A stretch of 40,257 nt of DNA, taken from JASFHF01 sp050123375. GTDB taxonomy: Bacteria > Pseudomonadota > Gammaproteobacteria > UBA12402. This document shows, piece after piece, positions 8,360-16,423 of this stretch. The stretch's first letter is position 1. Each line of letters starts with the position of its first letter. The stretch is from the NCBI GenBank assembly GCA_050123375.1, contig JASFHF010000017.1, positions 1 through 40,257 on the forward strand, written 5' to 3'. Both the position numbers and the translations under genes were made by a program. The notes below the pieces were generated by a model. It was not told where the DNA came from. It did not search any database and saw nothing but the letters and a program-made list of their open reading frames with translations.

Positions 8360-8657
8360 TTTTCATCCCCAAAAAATTTAAATTAAACATAAGAAATAGT
8401 ATAGTATTTAGATGATAGTTATCAAGTAATTTTGAACATAAATACCTGTGTTATTTATAAACAAAAGCTGCATAATATATTGAAAATCTTACAATAATGC
8501 TTTAATGACTTACAAGTTTGCGGTATGCTATCATAAAAGGCAGTATGCGGTTAAGTGCAAATTGTTACTTTGCCCGGCAAGTGTGAGGTATGAATAACCG
8601 AGCTGGCCGCAACTCCATGGATGGCTGCTTGATACAAAAGTTATTCGGAGAAAGTGT
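8360..8657. other. Intergenic region, BI-1 gene to tRNA-Ser
   Basis: No open frame I would defend. It holds the leftward promoter of the BI-1 gene and the rightward promoter of tRNA-Ser. From about 8535 the sequence becomes less AT-rich, consistent with the tRNA leader. No repeat family of the window is seen here. Confidence 0.4.
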
Positions 8658-8744
8658 GGAGAGGTGGCTGAGTGGCTTAAAGCGGCGGTCTTGAAAACCG
8701 TTGAGTCCGTAAGGGCTCCGGGGGTTCAAATCCCTCCCTCTCCG
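8658..8744 (+). tRNA. tRNA-Ser(UGA)
   Basis: An 87-base class II tRNA. The acceptor GGAGAGG pairs with CCTCTCC, followed by discriminator G. The anticodon loop CTTGAAA gives anticodon TGA. A variable arm (GAGTCCGTAAGGGCTC) and T-loop GTTCAAATC are present. The terminal CCA is not encoded. Confidence 0.95.
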
Positions 8745-8798
8745 TTTCAAAAGACAGAGAACAGAAGACAGAAAAAGGAAATAAATAGCAATTAATTT

Positions 8799-8856
8799 AG
8801 AGAGCGGATGAGAATCCTCGCAATCGCAAAACGATCCGAGTAACTCTTACCTCTCC
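8799..8856. other. Compact multi-hairpin element after tRNA-Ser
   Basis: The ends AGAGAG (8799-8804) and CTCTCC (8851-8856) can pair. Inside are GAG-AATC-CTC (8810-8819), ATCG-CAAAA-CGAT (8823-8835) and GAG-TAA-CTC (8838-8846). The layout resembles a shrunken cloverleaf. Read on the other strand it starts GGAGAGGT like the adjacent tRNA-Ser. It may be a decayed tRNA or a small structured RNA. No T-loop signature is present, so I do not call a tRNA. Confidence 0.3.
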
Positions 8857-9059
8857 AAATCAACAAAAACAATAAACACGAACCATGGAGATGGCTAGTC
8901 AACTTACAGGGACACAATATACCAATCACATCTTAAAATCTCACATTTTGAGGTACGGTTGATATATATCAATAATAAAACAATGGAACTCACAAATAAT
9001 AAAAATGGGAGCAACAAGAGGTTGCATAATATAAACGATTTTGCATGAAGGTGATCATC

Positions 9060-9722
9060 GTGAGTAATAAAATGATAAAACTCCTCGTGGTAGACGACCA
9101 CGAATTAGTCCGTGAAAGTATTGCTAGTCAACTGGATAGTCTCAAAGATATGGAAGTTGTTGGAAAAGCTGCTAATGGTGAAGATGCCATTAATTTAGCA
9201 CGAAAACATAATCCTGATGTAATTCTTATGGATCTACAAATGCCTGGTATGGGTGGATTAGAAGCAACACGTAAACTATTACGCATTATGCCAGACGTTA
9301 AAATTCTAATACTAACCGTTTGCGATAATGATGTTTTTCCATCAAGATTATTAGAAGAAAAAGCAGCAGGCTACATTACAAAAAATTGTAAACCCAAAGA
9401 CCTTATTGATGCAATTAAGAAAGTACATGCCGGTCAACGCTATATTAGCCCTGAAATTGCACAAAAATTGGTGCTAAAACGCAGCTCCAAAGAAGGTTCG
9501 CCATTTGATATACTATCCGAAAGAGAATTCCAAGTAATGATCATGATAACTAAGGGACAGAAAGTGCCGCAAATTGCCTCAGTACTGCATTTAAGCACCA
9601 AAACCGTCAATACTTATCGTTATCGTATTTTTGAAAAACTTGGAATTAATAATGATGTTGAGCTAACACTCCTAGCATTAAGGCATGGTGTAATTGATAA
9701 TAATAGCATCAGCTCGGAATAG
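9060..9722 (+). CDS. uvrY: LuxR-type response regulator UvrY/GacA/LetA
   Basis: A two-component regulator of 220 residues. In gammaproteobacteria UvrY/GacA/LetA answers the BarA/GacS/LetS kinase and switches on small RNAs that titrate CsrA. I choose GTG 9060 because AAGGTGAT lies 5-12 bases upstream; ATG 9072 (MIKLLVVDDHE) and ATG 9045 are alternatives. The receiver spans residues 5-120, with the acidic pair in VDDHE and phospho-Asp at D58 in LMDLQMPGMGG; K108-like lies in YITKNCKP. The LuxR/FixJ helix-turn-helix is at about 150-205 (LSEREFQVMIMITKGQKVPQ then LSTKTVNTYRYRIFEKL). It stands directly upstream of uvrC, the classical arrangement. Confidence 0.92.
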   Translation: MSNKMIKLLVVDDHELVRESIASQLDSLKDMEVVGKAANGEDAINLARKHNPDVILMDLQMPGMGGLEATRKLLRIMPDVKILILTVCDNDVFPSRLLEEKAAGYITKNCKPKDLIDAIKKVHAGQRYISPEIAQKLVLKRSSKEGSPFDILSEREFQVMIMITKGQKVPQIASVLHLSTKTVNTYRYRIFEKLGINNDVELTLLALRHGVIDNNSISSE

Positions 9723-9736
9723 TATTAATATATTGT

Positions 9737-11554
9737 ATGCATGTTGATCAAACAATGTCACTGGATGTAAAAACATTCATTAAGTCTTTAACTACACGAC
9801 CTGGTGTTTATCAAATGCTAGATAAACACCAAAATGTACTGTACGTTGGCAAAGCAAAAAATTTAAAACGACGTATCAATAGTTATTTTCGAAAGAATAT
9901 TAAAGATTCCAAAACTATCGCGTTGATTGCAAAAATTGCTGATATCGAAACTATAATTACCCGCACAGAAAATGAAGCATTAATCTTAGAAAATAACTTG
10001 ATTAAAAAAAATCACCCACCCTATAATATTATTTTTCGTGACGACAAAAGCTACCCATATATTTTAATATCCGAAGATAAATTTCCCAGCATTACACCCT
10101 ATCGCGGCAAACGCAGTAAAAAAGGAAAATATTTCGGCCCATATCCAAGCGCTGCAGCAATGCATGAGACCTTAAATTTATTGCAAAAATTATTTCACAT
10201 TCGCTCTTGCAAAAACTCATTTTTTAATGCCCGTTCACGTCCTTGTTTACAATACCAAATTAAACGATGCTCTGCTCCATGCGTAAAATTTATTTCACAA
10301 AATGATTACGTCAAAGACATTCAAAATGCGATTTTATTTTTACAAGGAAAAAGTGATATTATCATTCAGCAATTAGAAGAAAAAATGGATCAAGCTACAA
10401 AAAAATTACAATTTGAAACTGCTGCTATCTATCGCGATCAGATTCAAAACTTACGTGAAACCCAAAGCCAACAATATGTAAGTTCTAAGCGTGAAAATAC
10501 CGATGTTATTGCTGTAGCTGAAAGCAACGGATTTGTTTGCATTTGTATCTTACTAATTCGTCATGGAAGAATTCTCGGCAATAAAAGTTTTTTTCAAAAA
10601 CTACCACTTGAGGAAAAAACCCAAACTATATTAACGACTTTTATAACTCAATACTATTTAAATAACGACAATGAAATTCCACCTAATATCATTTTATGTC
10701 ACAAAATTACTAATTTAAAAACACTACAACAAATCATCACGTCGCAAACAAACAAAAACATAAAAATACAATATTCTGTACGCAGTATCAAAAAGAAATG
10801 GCAGCAAATAACTAAAATTAACGCGCAAGAATCTCTAAACACTTATTTATTAAGCAAAGCTAATTTACATCAACGTTTTCTAGCATTGCAACAAGAATTA
10901 AAACTTCGCTCATTACCTAAACGTCTGGAATGTTTTGATGTAAGCCACACTATGGGTGAAGCAACAGTTGCCTCATGTGTGGTGTTCGATCAAAATGGCC
11001 CAATAAAAAATGATTATCGCAAATTTAACATTACAAACATAACCCCAGGCGATGACGTTGCAGCAATGTATCAAGCATTAAAACGCCGCTTTAAATCAAG
11101 CGAAAAAAAACTACCGAATATTTTAATTATTGATGGCGGCAAAACTCAACTAAAACAAGCTGAAAAAGTTTTAAAAGAGTTAAACATTTCCGAAATAATT
11201 GTTCTAGCAATTGCAAAAGGTATAACACGCAAACCTGGTTGGGAAACCATCTTTATGCTTGGACAAACCAAACCTATAAATCTGCCGCCAGATAGTCATG
11301 CGCTACATTTAATCCAACAAATTCGTGATGAAGCGCACAGATTTGCAATTACTGCACATCGCGCACGCCGCGCTAAAAGCAGAAAAAAATCATCTTTAGA
11401 AAATATTCCAGGTATTGGAATAAAACGACGTCAAACACTGCTGAAACACTTCGGTGGATTGCAAGGAATCCTAAAAGCAAGCATCGAAGACTTAGCGAAA
11501 ACACCAAACATCAGCCAACAACTGGCACAAAAAATATACGACAATTTACATTAA
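9737..11554 (+). CDS. uvrC: UvrABC excinuclease subunit UvrC
   Basis: Makes both incisions in nucleotide excision repair. The 605 residues have the expected architecture. The N-terminal GIY-YIG nuclease (RPGVYQMLDKHQNVLYVGKA) makes the 3' cut. The Cys cluster is near residues 155-180. The UVR motif contacts UvrB near 210-245 (LEEKMDQATKKLQFETAAIY). The RNase H-like domain for the 5' cut has Asp residues in ECFDVSH and LIIDGGKTQL. A C-terminal helix-hairpin-helix pair (IPGIGIKRRQTLLKHFGG) follows. Start ATG 9737 (MHVDQTMSL) or ATG 9755 (MSLDVKTF), the second matching family N-termini better; neither has a clear ribosome site. It lies 14 bases after uvrY and is probably co-transcribed. Confidence 0.96.
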   Translation: MHVDQTMSLDVKTFIKSLTTRPGVYQMLDKHQNVLYVGKAKNLKRRINSYFRKNIKDSKTIALIAKIADIETIITRTENEALILENNLIKKNHPPYNIIFRDDKSYPYILISEDKFPSITPYRGKRSKKGKYFGPYPSAAAMHETLNLLQKLFHIRSCKNSFFNARSRPCLQYQIKRCSAPCVKFISQNDYVKDIQNAILFLQGKSDIIIQQLEEKMDQATKKLQFETAAIYRDQIQNLRETQSQQYVSSKRENTDVIAVAESNGFVCICILLIRHGRILGNKSFFQKLPLEEKTQTILTTFITQYYLNNDNEIPPNIILCHKITNLKTLQQIITSQTNKNIKIQYSVRSIKKKWQQITKINAQESLNTYLLSKANLHQRFLALQQELKLRSLPKRLECFDVSHTMGEATVASCVVFDQNGPIKNDYRKFNITNITPGDDVAAMYQALKRRFKSSEKKLPNILIIDGGKTQLKQAEKVLKELNISEIIVLAIAKGITRKPGWETIFMLGQTKPINLPPDSHALHLIQQIRDEAHRFAITAHRARRAKSRKKSSLENIPGIGIKRRQTLLKHFGGLQGILKASIEDLAKTPNISQQLAQKIYDNLH

Positions 11555-11579
11555 CAAATTAAATTGCTATCATGAATGT

Positions 11580-12134
11580 ATGAAACTGAACGTTCCTATG
11601 ACAATAACTTTTCTAAGAATTCTATTAATTCCTATTTTTGTAATTATTTTTTATTTGCCTTTTGGATGGAATCACTTTGCTTCCGCTATTGTTTTTGCAC
11701 TTGCAAGCGCTACTGATTGGCTCGACGGATATTTAGCACGCAAACTCGGCCAAACAACTGCTTTCGGAGCATTTCTTGATCCTGTGGCAGACAAACTCAT
11801 GGTAGTGATTGCCTTAGTTTTATTAGTTGGTAATCCATATTTAATTTATATCTCTATTCCTGCCGCAATTATTGTCGGACGAGAATGTGCAATTTCAGCG
11901 TTACGCGAATGGATGGCTGAAATTGGCAAACGTGTTAGTGTTGCCGTTACCTATGTAAGCAAATTTAAAACCGCCGCACAAATGCTGTCAATCATCGCCC
12001 TTTTAGCTGGCAATCCAAAACATCCAGGAATATTAATTTATAGCGGTTATATATTACTGTATATCGCCGCTATTTTAACCATTTGGACTATGGTGGTTTA
12101 CATCAAAATTGCCTGGCCAAATTTTGAACTATAG
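11580..12134 (+). CDS. pgsA: CDP-diacylglycerol-glycerol-3-phosphate phosphatidyltransferase PgsA
   Basis: An integral membrane enzyme that makes phosphatidylglycerol phosphate from CDP-diacylglycerol and glycerol-3-phosphate, the first committed step to PG and cardiolipin. The 184 residues fit. The CDP-alcohol phosphotransferase motif is complete: DWLDGYLARKLGQTTAFGAF then LDPVADKL, i.e. D-x2-DG-x2-AR-x8-G-x3-D-x3-D. Several hydrophobic helices flank it. It lies 25 bases after uvrC and before the tRNA cluster, as in E. coli. Confidence 0.95.
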   Translation: MKLNVPMTITFLRILLIPIFVIIFYLPFGWNHFASAIVFALASATDWLDGYLARKLGQTTAFGAFLDPVADKLMVVIALVLLVGNPYLIYISIPAAIIVGRECAISALREWMAEIGKRVSVAVTYVSKFKTAAQMLSIIALLAGNPKHPGILIYSGYILLYIAAILTIWTMVVYIKIAWPNFEL

Positions 12135-12219
12135 TAATTGCATTCAATAAAACAGCAAAAAATCAAACCCCTAAATCTTTCTTGACTATCAAGCTTTGTA
12201 GGCTAGAATAATTCAGTCA

Positions 12220-12295
<76 letters not shown>

Positions 12296-12300
12296 ATTTT

Positions 12301-12408
12301 GGGGGGTCAATTTTGGGGGGTCAAGTCTTGAATTTAGGTTGGGGGGTCAAGTCTTGAATTTAGGAATTTGATCAACAAATTCCCAAATTCAAGACTTGAC
12401 CCCCATGG
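12301..12408. repeat. REP-like palindromic element inside the tRNA cluster
   Basis: GGGGTCAAGTCTTGAATT occurs twice in tandem as a left arm (12315-12338 and 12341-12364), with a further truncated GGGGGGTCAA before them. An inverted right arm follows at 12383-12404, giving a hairpin of about 21 base pairs with an AATTTGATCAACAAATT loop. A diverged copy lies at 19876-19944, and both end in CCCCATGG. Elements of this sequence type are mobilised by RAYT/Y1-type transposases in other genomes (known for REP families); no such transposase is in this window. Confidence 0.75.
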
Positions 12409-12414
12409 CATTGT

Positions 12415-12485
12415 GGCTGGGTGGCAGAGTGGCTATGCAGCGGCCTGCAAAGCCGTGGACGCCGGTTCGATTCCGGCCTCAGCCT
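12415..12485 (+). tRNA. cysT: tRNA-Cys(GCA)
   Basis: A 71-base tRNA with acceptor GGCTGGG / CTCAGCC, anticodon loop CTGCAAA (GCA) and T-loop GTTCGATTC. CCA is not encoded. It begins only 6 bases after the end of the REP-like element. Confidence 0.94.
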
Positions 12486-12512
12486 AGTTAATAATAGTGA
12501 ATGAGTCACCCT

Positions 12513-12601
12513 GCCCGGGTGGCGGAATAGGTAGACGCAAGGGACTTAAAATCCCTCGGGAGTTAAATCCCGTGCCGGTTCGATTCCGGCCCCGGGCACC
12601 A
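12513..12601 (+). tRNA. leuZ: tRNA-Leu(UAA)
   Basis: An 89-base class II tRNA with acceptor GCCCGGG / CCCGGGC, anticodon loop CTTAAAA (TAA), long variable arm TCGGGAGTTAAATCCCGT, T-loop GTTCGATTC and encoded CCA. Its 3' 59 bases are the attachment site of the elements that follow. Confidence 0.96.
12543..12601 (+). other. attL: 3' end of tRNA-Leu used as integration site
   Basis: These 59 bases (GACTTAAAAT ... GGGCACCA), from the anticodon stem to CCA, recur exactly at 17471-17529, and their last about 46 recur with mismatches at 13820-13865. Such duplications arise when tyrosine-recombinase elements insert in a tRNA 3' end and restore it. Confidence 0.85.
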
Positions 12602-12791
12602 ATCACAGCCTAGAGTTTAGCCCCTTTTTATAGTTAGACAAATTTTGAATCTGAGGACTTTTTAACGCTCATGGCACACTGGTGGCATAATTTGATGGGT
12701 CATTCCCGAAAACGAAGGCACACTTATTTAAGCATATAATATTCTCACACGAATAAGTTTCTAAAGCCATGAGCCCGATGTTGAATCAATT

Positions 12792-13652
12792 TCAATAAAT
12801 TTTTACTTTGCCTTGGTAATCCTTAGCAATAAATTTAAGTAAACCTGCCTGGCCTTTATCACAAGTTGCAAAACAATCTATATATGGCAAGTATGCAAGA
12901 GCAATAACAGCATCTGTAATAAATGATTTTTTTATTTCAATTTTTTCACCTTCAAGATATACAGTAAACTGATTTTTTTCATTTTCTGTTCTTTGCAACA
13001 TGGTAATTAAAGTAAAAAATCGAATATTAAGATAAATTCCAGGACAATTTTCTTTAGCTTGTTCTACAGTTATGCCCTTAATGAAGGGTAATATTTCAGA
13101 ATATAACAAAGAACCAAATAATTGCTCCTGAAAATTTAAATTATAACAAACATCCTTAAACCATACTTTTTCTTTCCAATCAATGTCACTAACACAATAT
13201 TTCCGAATTTTTGCTGCATCTGATAAAGATAACATTTGTGACCATATTAACTTTTCTGTTTTATTTCTTTCGATGCTGCGTTCATTCAACTTTTCCAATG
13301 CTGCTTCATTCCGTTTTTTATAAAGTTTTTTCCTCCAACGTTGATGTTTATTTGAGCATAAAGATTTTATTGAAGGACTAAACCGTTTATTTTCATAAAA
13401 ACATCTTTGTTCCTCAATAAGTATTTGCCCTCTAGGCCTAAGAATTTTATATGGTGATTTTTCACCTATGATTTCTTTAAAAATTTTTAAACGCCTTTCC
13501 TTTTCATCTGGTTTTAGGCTTGGATTATTTAATTCAAGATCAATCGTTTCAGAGATACACCATTCCCAATCACGAAGAGGAAAAATTTCTAAAATATTAC
13601 TTAATTTTGCTCTTACAAAAGAGGTATCACAAACTACTATTCTTTTTTTCAT
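12792..13652 (-). CDS. PIN-domain-like nuclease protein
   Basis: A cytosolic protein of 286 residues in element 1. The ends carry the acidic residues of a PIN nuclease: D9 in RIVVCDTSF, E35 in CISETIDLE, D247 in ITDAVIALAY and D265 in FATCDKGQ. Between them lies a long helical, basic insert (about residues 60-230) with several Cys and Trp. Typical VapC toxins are about 130 residues, so this is a large variant rather than a standard toxin, and no VapB-like partner lies next to it. An RNA-cleaving role, perhaps in element maintenance or phage defence, is inferred. The start is supported by AGGAGAGC before ATG 13652. Confidence 0.6.
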   Translation of the reverse strand: MKKRIVVCDTSFVRAKLSNILEIFPLRDWEWCISETIDLELNNPSLKPDEKERRLKIFKEIIGEKSPYKILRPRGQILIEEQRCFYENKRFSPSIKSLCSNKHQRWRKKLYKKRNEAALEKLNERSIERNKTEKLIWSQMLSLSDAAKIRKYCVSDIDWKEKVWFKDVCYNLNFQEQLFGSLLYSEILPFIKGITVEQAKENCPGIYLNIRFFTLITMLQRTENEKNQFTVYLEGEKIEIKKSFITDAVIALAYLPYIDCFATCDKGQAGLLKFIAKDYQGKVKIY

Positions 13653-13819
13653 TATTGCTCTCCTAATTATTTTTCCTAATTAGCTGACACAACAGGCTCT
13701 AGAAGTAAAACCAAATATTTCTGCCAATTTTACTGCAGATATGACTGGATTTTTTTCCTATGCTCATTAAAAATCACCTTCGAACCACTCGAAGAAAATA
13801 CCGTTTTTGGTTCGGTATA

Positions 13820-13865
13820 CTAGGAAGTTAAATCCCGTGCCGGTTCGATTCCGGCTCCGGACACC
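13820..13865 (+). other. Decayed tRNA-Leu 3' copy (attR of element 1 / attL of element 2)
   Basis: CTAGGAAGTTAAATCCCGTG followed by CCGGTTCGATTCCGG and ACACCA matches the tRNA-Leu 3' part with a few substitutions. It has no 5' half, so it is not a tRNA gene. The 154 bases before it (13666-13819) are non-coding; 13812-13820 (TCGGTATAC) and nearby ATACCG form a small inverted repeat. Confidence 0.75.
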
Positions 13866-14047
13866 ATTATATAATACTTGAGATACCTATTTAAGACCAA
13901 TTCTTTAACATATAGCACAAATCTTACACAATAATCAGAGCTTATTTGGTGGTCAAATATTGGACATTCATCCATAATTATTATTGCGTGAAGCAGGGAT
14001 TTATGGTCATGGATGACGCTAATTTACGCGCTTAAAAGGAGTCACAA

Positions 14048-15370
14048 ATGACACAAGCTGACCTACAAATCCTAACTTGGCAAGATGCCAGAGAAGATGT
14101 TAAACAGGTAAATCCAGAGCTTGCCAGCATTATTGATAATATTAATCCAGACGATAGCTATAAACTATATCGTGTGCGCTATCCGTTCGGTTCAATGATT
14201 TTTACTGAAGGAACGGTTAATATTTCAAATCAATCGCACGAAATTGTGCCGATAACTCACCCGACTATTTCAAGCAAAATACGTGAAGATTTAACTTATC
14301 GCACAATCCCTATGGGTTTAATGTTAAAAAAAGCCGGCGAAGTTCATTTTAATCTCGATCATCGTTTAATGCCGCTAACTGTACTAAATGAAGGAACACT
14401 TTTCGGCATATGGGAATCTTTAGATCCAACTTATTCGTACTTTATTCAGCTATCATGGAACGTATCATCTGGCGCGAGATCAATATTTATGCTGCCAAAA
14501 ATTTCTGAAGCTTCAGGTTATAAACGCCTGCAAAAAACTTTTGGAATTAGACTTAATGCTCCCAAACAATTGAAAGATCAATGGTTAGTATTTAAAAAGA
14601 TCGCCAATAGTCCAGGTTTTGCATCACCTTGGTTTTCAGAAGTTTTGTTTTTTTCTAAAAAATGGTTTGATAAATTAAATGATGGTGATGCATGGCAAAG
14701 TTTAAAGAATTATTTTTATGAAGTTAGCTGGAATCAGTCTATGTATTGGCGTTTTTCTGCAACGTTAAAATTAATCTGGCAGCAATTTGCTGCAATTACC
14801 AGACGTGAAAATATTAAATGCGGCGCATATCAGTTAGAAACTCTGAAACATTTAATTTCTGTGGGGGTTGGCGCATTACCTTGTTTTAGCGCAAATAATA
14901 AAGATGATGCTGTCGCACCAATTACTAAATTACAAGAAGTTTTCTTAAATGTTTACGAATTGGAATACATACCTACAATCATGTTTCCACAGCATTTGAA
15001 CGTAAATGGCGAAAAAAAATTTGGTTATTATTCAATTAATGAGCCAAGCTTAATTGAAAGTGTGCCAAGAACGCGCGAAGTTTTAAGCATTATGCAAGCC
15101 ACCAGAGACATCAAAGAATTATTCGAAGCTTTTAAGCACGAAGTTATAAATAATACGTTGAAAGTTGAAAATACCCCCATATATCGTTTAATCAATAATG
15201 CTAACTTTGAATTTATTCATACTGCACCTGATTCATCTGGTCATTTAAAAACCAGTAATAAATTGCCAGAAACTGACTCAGCGTTGATTGATGTAATGAA
15301 AAAATATAAGACAAGACACTTTTGCTACACCAGCAACTTTCTTCGTGGCTGTGTCAGAATAGCTATTTAA
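14048..15370 (+). CDS. Unrecognised 440-residue island protein
   Basis: Soluble, no signal peptide and no clear membrane helix. I do not recognise the family. The N-terminus (MTQADLQILTWQDAREDVKQ) is followed by a beta-rich stretch about residues 40-150 (YRVRYPFGSMIFTEGTVNIS, VHFNLDHRLMPLTVLNEGTLF) and a Trp-rich helical part about 190-260 (NYFYEVSWNQSMYWRFSATL). The C-terminal 30 residues are read from a stretch of visibly higher GC than the rest and may be a foreign fusion. AAAAGGAGTCACAA before ATG 14048 is a strong ribosome site. The methyltransferase-like gene follows after 90 bases in the same direction, so the two may act together. Confidence 0.75.
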   Translation: MTQADLQILTWQDAREDVKQVNPELASIIDNINPDDSYKLYRVRYPFGSMIFTEGTVNISNQSHEIVPITHPTISSKIREDLTYRTIPMGLMLKKAGEVHFNLDHRLMPLTVLNEGTLFGIWESLDPTYSYFIQLSWNVSSGARSIFMLPKISEASGYKRLQKTFGIRLNAPKQLKDQWLVFKKIANSPGFASPWFSEVLFFSKKWFDKLNDGDAWQSLKNYFYEVSWNQSMYWRFSATLKLIWQQFAAITRRENIKCGAYQLETLKHLISVGVGALPCFSANNKDDAVAPITKLQEVFLNVYELEYIPTIMFPQHLNVNGEKKFGYYSINEPSLIESVPRTREVLSIMQATRDIKELFEAFKHEVINNTLKVENTPIYRLINNANFEFIHTAPDSSGHLKTSNKLPETDSALIDVMKKYKTRHFCYTSNFLRGCVRIAI

Positions 15371-15460
15371 CCCACATCCCTGCTTGCAATAGAAGCCAAA
15401 ATCACATAAGGTATGCCCGTTGCCATCGTGCATGTATAGCGCAACCATATTGAGGATCAT

Positions 15461-16252
15461 ATGGCTTCTAAAAGAGATAAGCTGCTTGATTTCTTAGGCA
15501 GTATAATTAACGATGACCGTTACAAAGAACAATTCCAAAATATTATAGATACTTTGCGTCTTACTAAACAAGAAATAGCTGATGCATTTTTGCATTACAA
15601 TCTTGATTTATCTGATGAAGAAGGCAATGAAGTTTATCGACCACTTCAAAACCGAGTTGTCTTGCATATACATAATCTCATTAGCGGTAGTTGGCACATT
15701 GATCGACAACAAGTTGTTATAGATTTAATTAAGCGAGCTAAACCTAATAGCATAATTGATATTGGTTTTGGTGTGCCAAGTAAATATGTGCAAGAATATG
15801 TTCTTCCGCGAAGAAAAAAATTAGTTTTTTGTGATTTGTATAATTCTGCTTTTGATTTTGCTAGGGTTTTAATGCCGCATTGGGATAAAAATTGGCAAGA
15901 CATTGTTTCTTTTAAGAAAACTAATATGAATGATTTAGAATATACGGGGGATTTTGGTTTATACCTAATTCAGGACGCTATAGAGCATACAAAAGACCCG
16001 ACTGCATATTTATCTATGCTTGTAAAGAAATCACCCGAAACTTCAAAATTTATTGTTTCGTTACCCATTGGCACTATATTTCCAAGACATTTTATGGCAT
16101 GGTATAGTGATCAGGAAGCTTTAGACTGGCTTGCGAAATGCGGCTTAGTCGTAGAGCAGCAAACATCTGTTTTTGTCAATCCCGAATTTGATTTATTTGC
16201 TGATCAACTTACGCCGAGTTATCATGATCTATACACATTGTGCGCTAAGTAG
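15461..16252 (+). CDS. SAM-dependent methyltransferase-like protein
   Basis: A 263-residue protein with a class I methyltransferase core in the middle. Motif I-like IIDIGFGVPSKYVQEYV is near residue 98, the acidic end of strand 2 is in KKLVFCDLY near 120, and motif IV-like LYLIQDAIEHTKDP is near 168, followed by helix and strand FIVSLPIG. This resembles UbiE/small-molecule-type enzymes in which DAIEH equals the D-x-LEH motif. Residues 1-75 form a separate helical region (MASKRDKLLDFLGSII ...). The substrate is unknown; pairing with the preceding 440-residue protein suggests an island-specific modification. The start is supported by GAGGATC before ATG 15461. Confidence 0.7.
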   Translation: MASKRDKLLDFLGSIINDDRYKEQFQNIIDTLRLTKQEIADAFLHYNLDLSDEEGNEVYRPLQNRVVLHIHNLISGSWHIDRQQVVIDLIKRAKPNSIIDIGFGVPSKYVQEYVLPRRKKLVFCDLYNSAFDFARVLMPHWDKNWQDIVSFKKTNMNDLEYTGDFGLYLIQDAIEHTKDPTAYLSMLVKKSPETSKFIVSLPIGTIFPRHFMAWYSDQEALDWLAKCGLVVEQQTSVFVNPEFDLFADQLTPSYHDLYTLCAK

Positions 16253-16279
16253 CGTACTAAAATTAAACATAAATGCAAT

Positions 16280-16308
16280 TTTACCTTAAATTTTTATAGG
16301 TAAATTTT
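16280..16308 (+). terminator. Weak terminator after the methyltransferase gene
   Basis: TTTACCT (16280-16286) can pair with AGGTAAA (16298-16304), followed by TTTT. The stem is AT-rich, so it is only a possible terminator separating the methyltransferase gene from csrA. Confidence 0.35.
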
Positions 16309-16423
16309 CCAATATCTTTTTGCTATTCCTTCTTCTTCTATTCTGTCCTATATTAAGCATGTAACGAATATTTTGATCACAACAAAAATAATATAGATCA
16401 AAGCAACTAAAGGAAATATGGAT

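Larger units (their letters stand above)
12602..13865. mobile_element. Element 1: small integrase-less island at tRNA-Leu
   Basis: Bounded by the tRNA-Leu 3' end and a decayed copy of it at 13820-13865. It contains one leftward gene, a PIN-like protein. Positions 12602-12791 are non-coding and contain TGGCACACT at 12672-12680 and GGCACACT at 12717-12724, possible integrase arm sites. No integrase. The decay of the right repeat suggests this insertion is older than element 2 or that its repeat is no longer selected. Confidence 0.65.

Noticed and set aside
8565..8750. Leftward open frame of 61 codons (with RGRDLNPRSPYGLN) over tRNA-Ser
   Set aside because: It is the antisense translation of the tRNA, a common false gene; no ribosome site and no independent support.
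13820..13865. Apparent second and third tRNA-Leu genes here and at 17471-17529
   Set aside because: Only the 3' half is present in each; no 5' acceptor strand or D-arm can be found, so they are att copies rather than tRNA genes.
15278..15460. Reverse-strand 60-codon frame with HDGNGHTLCDFGFYCKQGCG
   Set aside because: No ribosome site, overlaps the real upstream gene end and the ribosome site of the methyltransferase gene; kept only as a composition anomaly.
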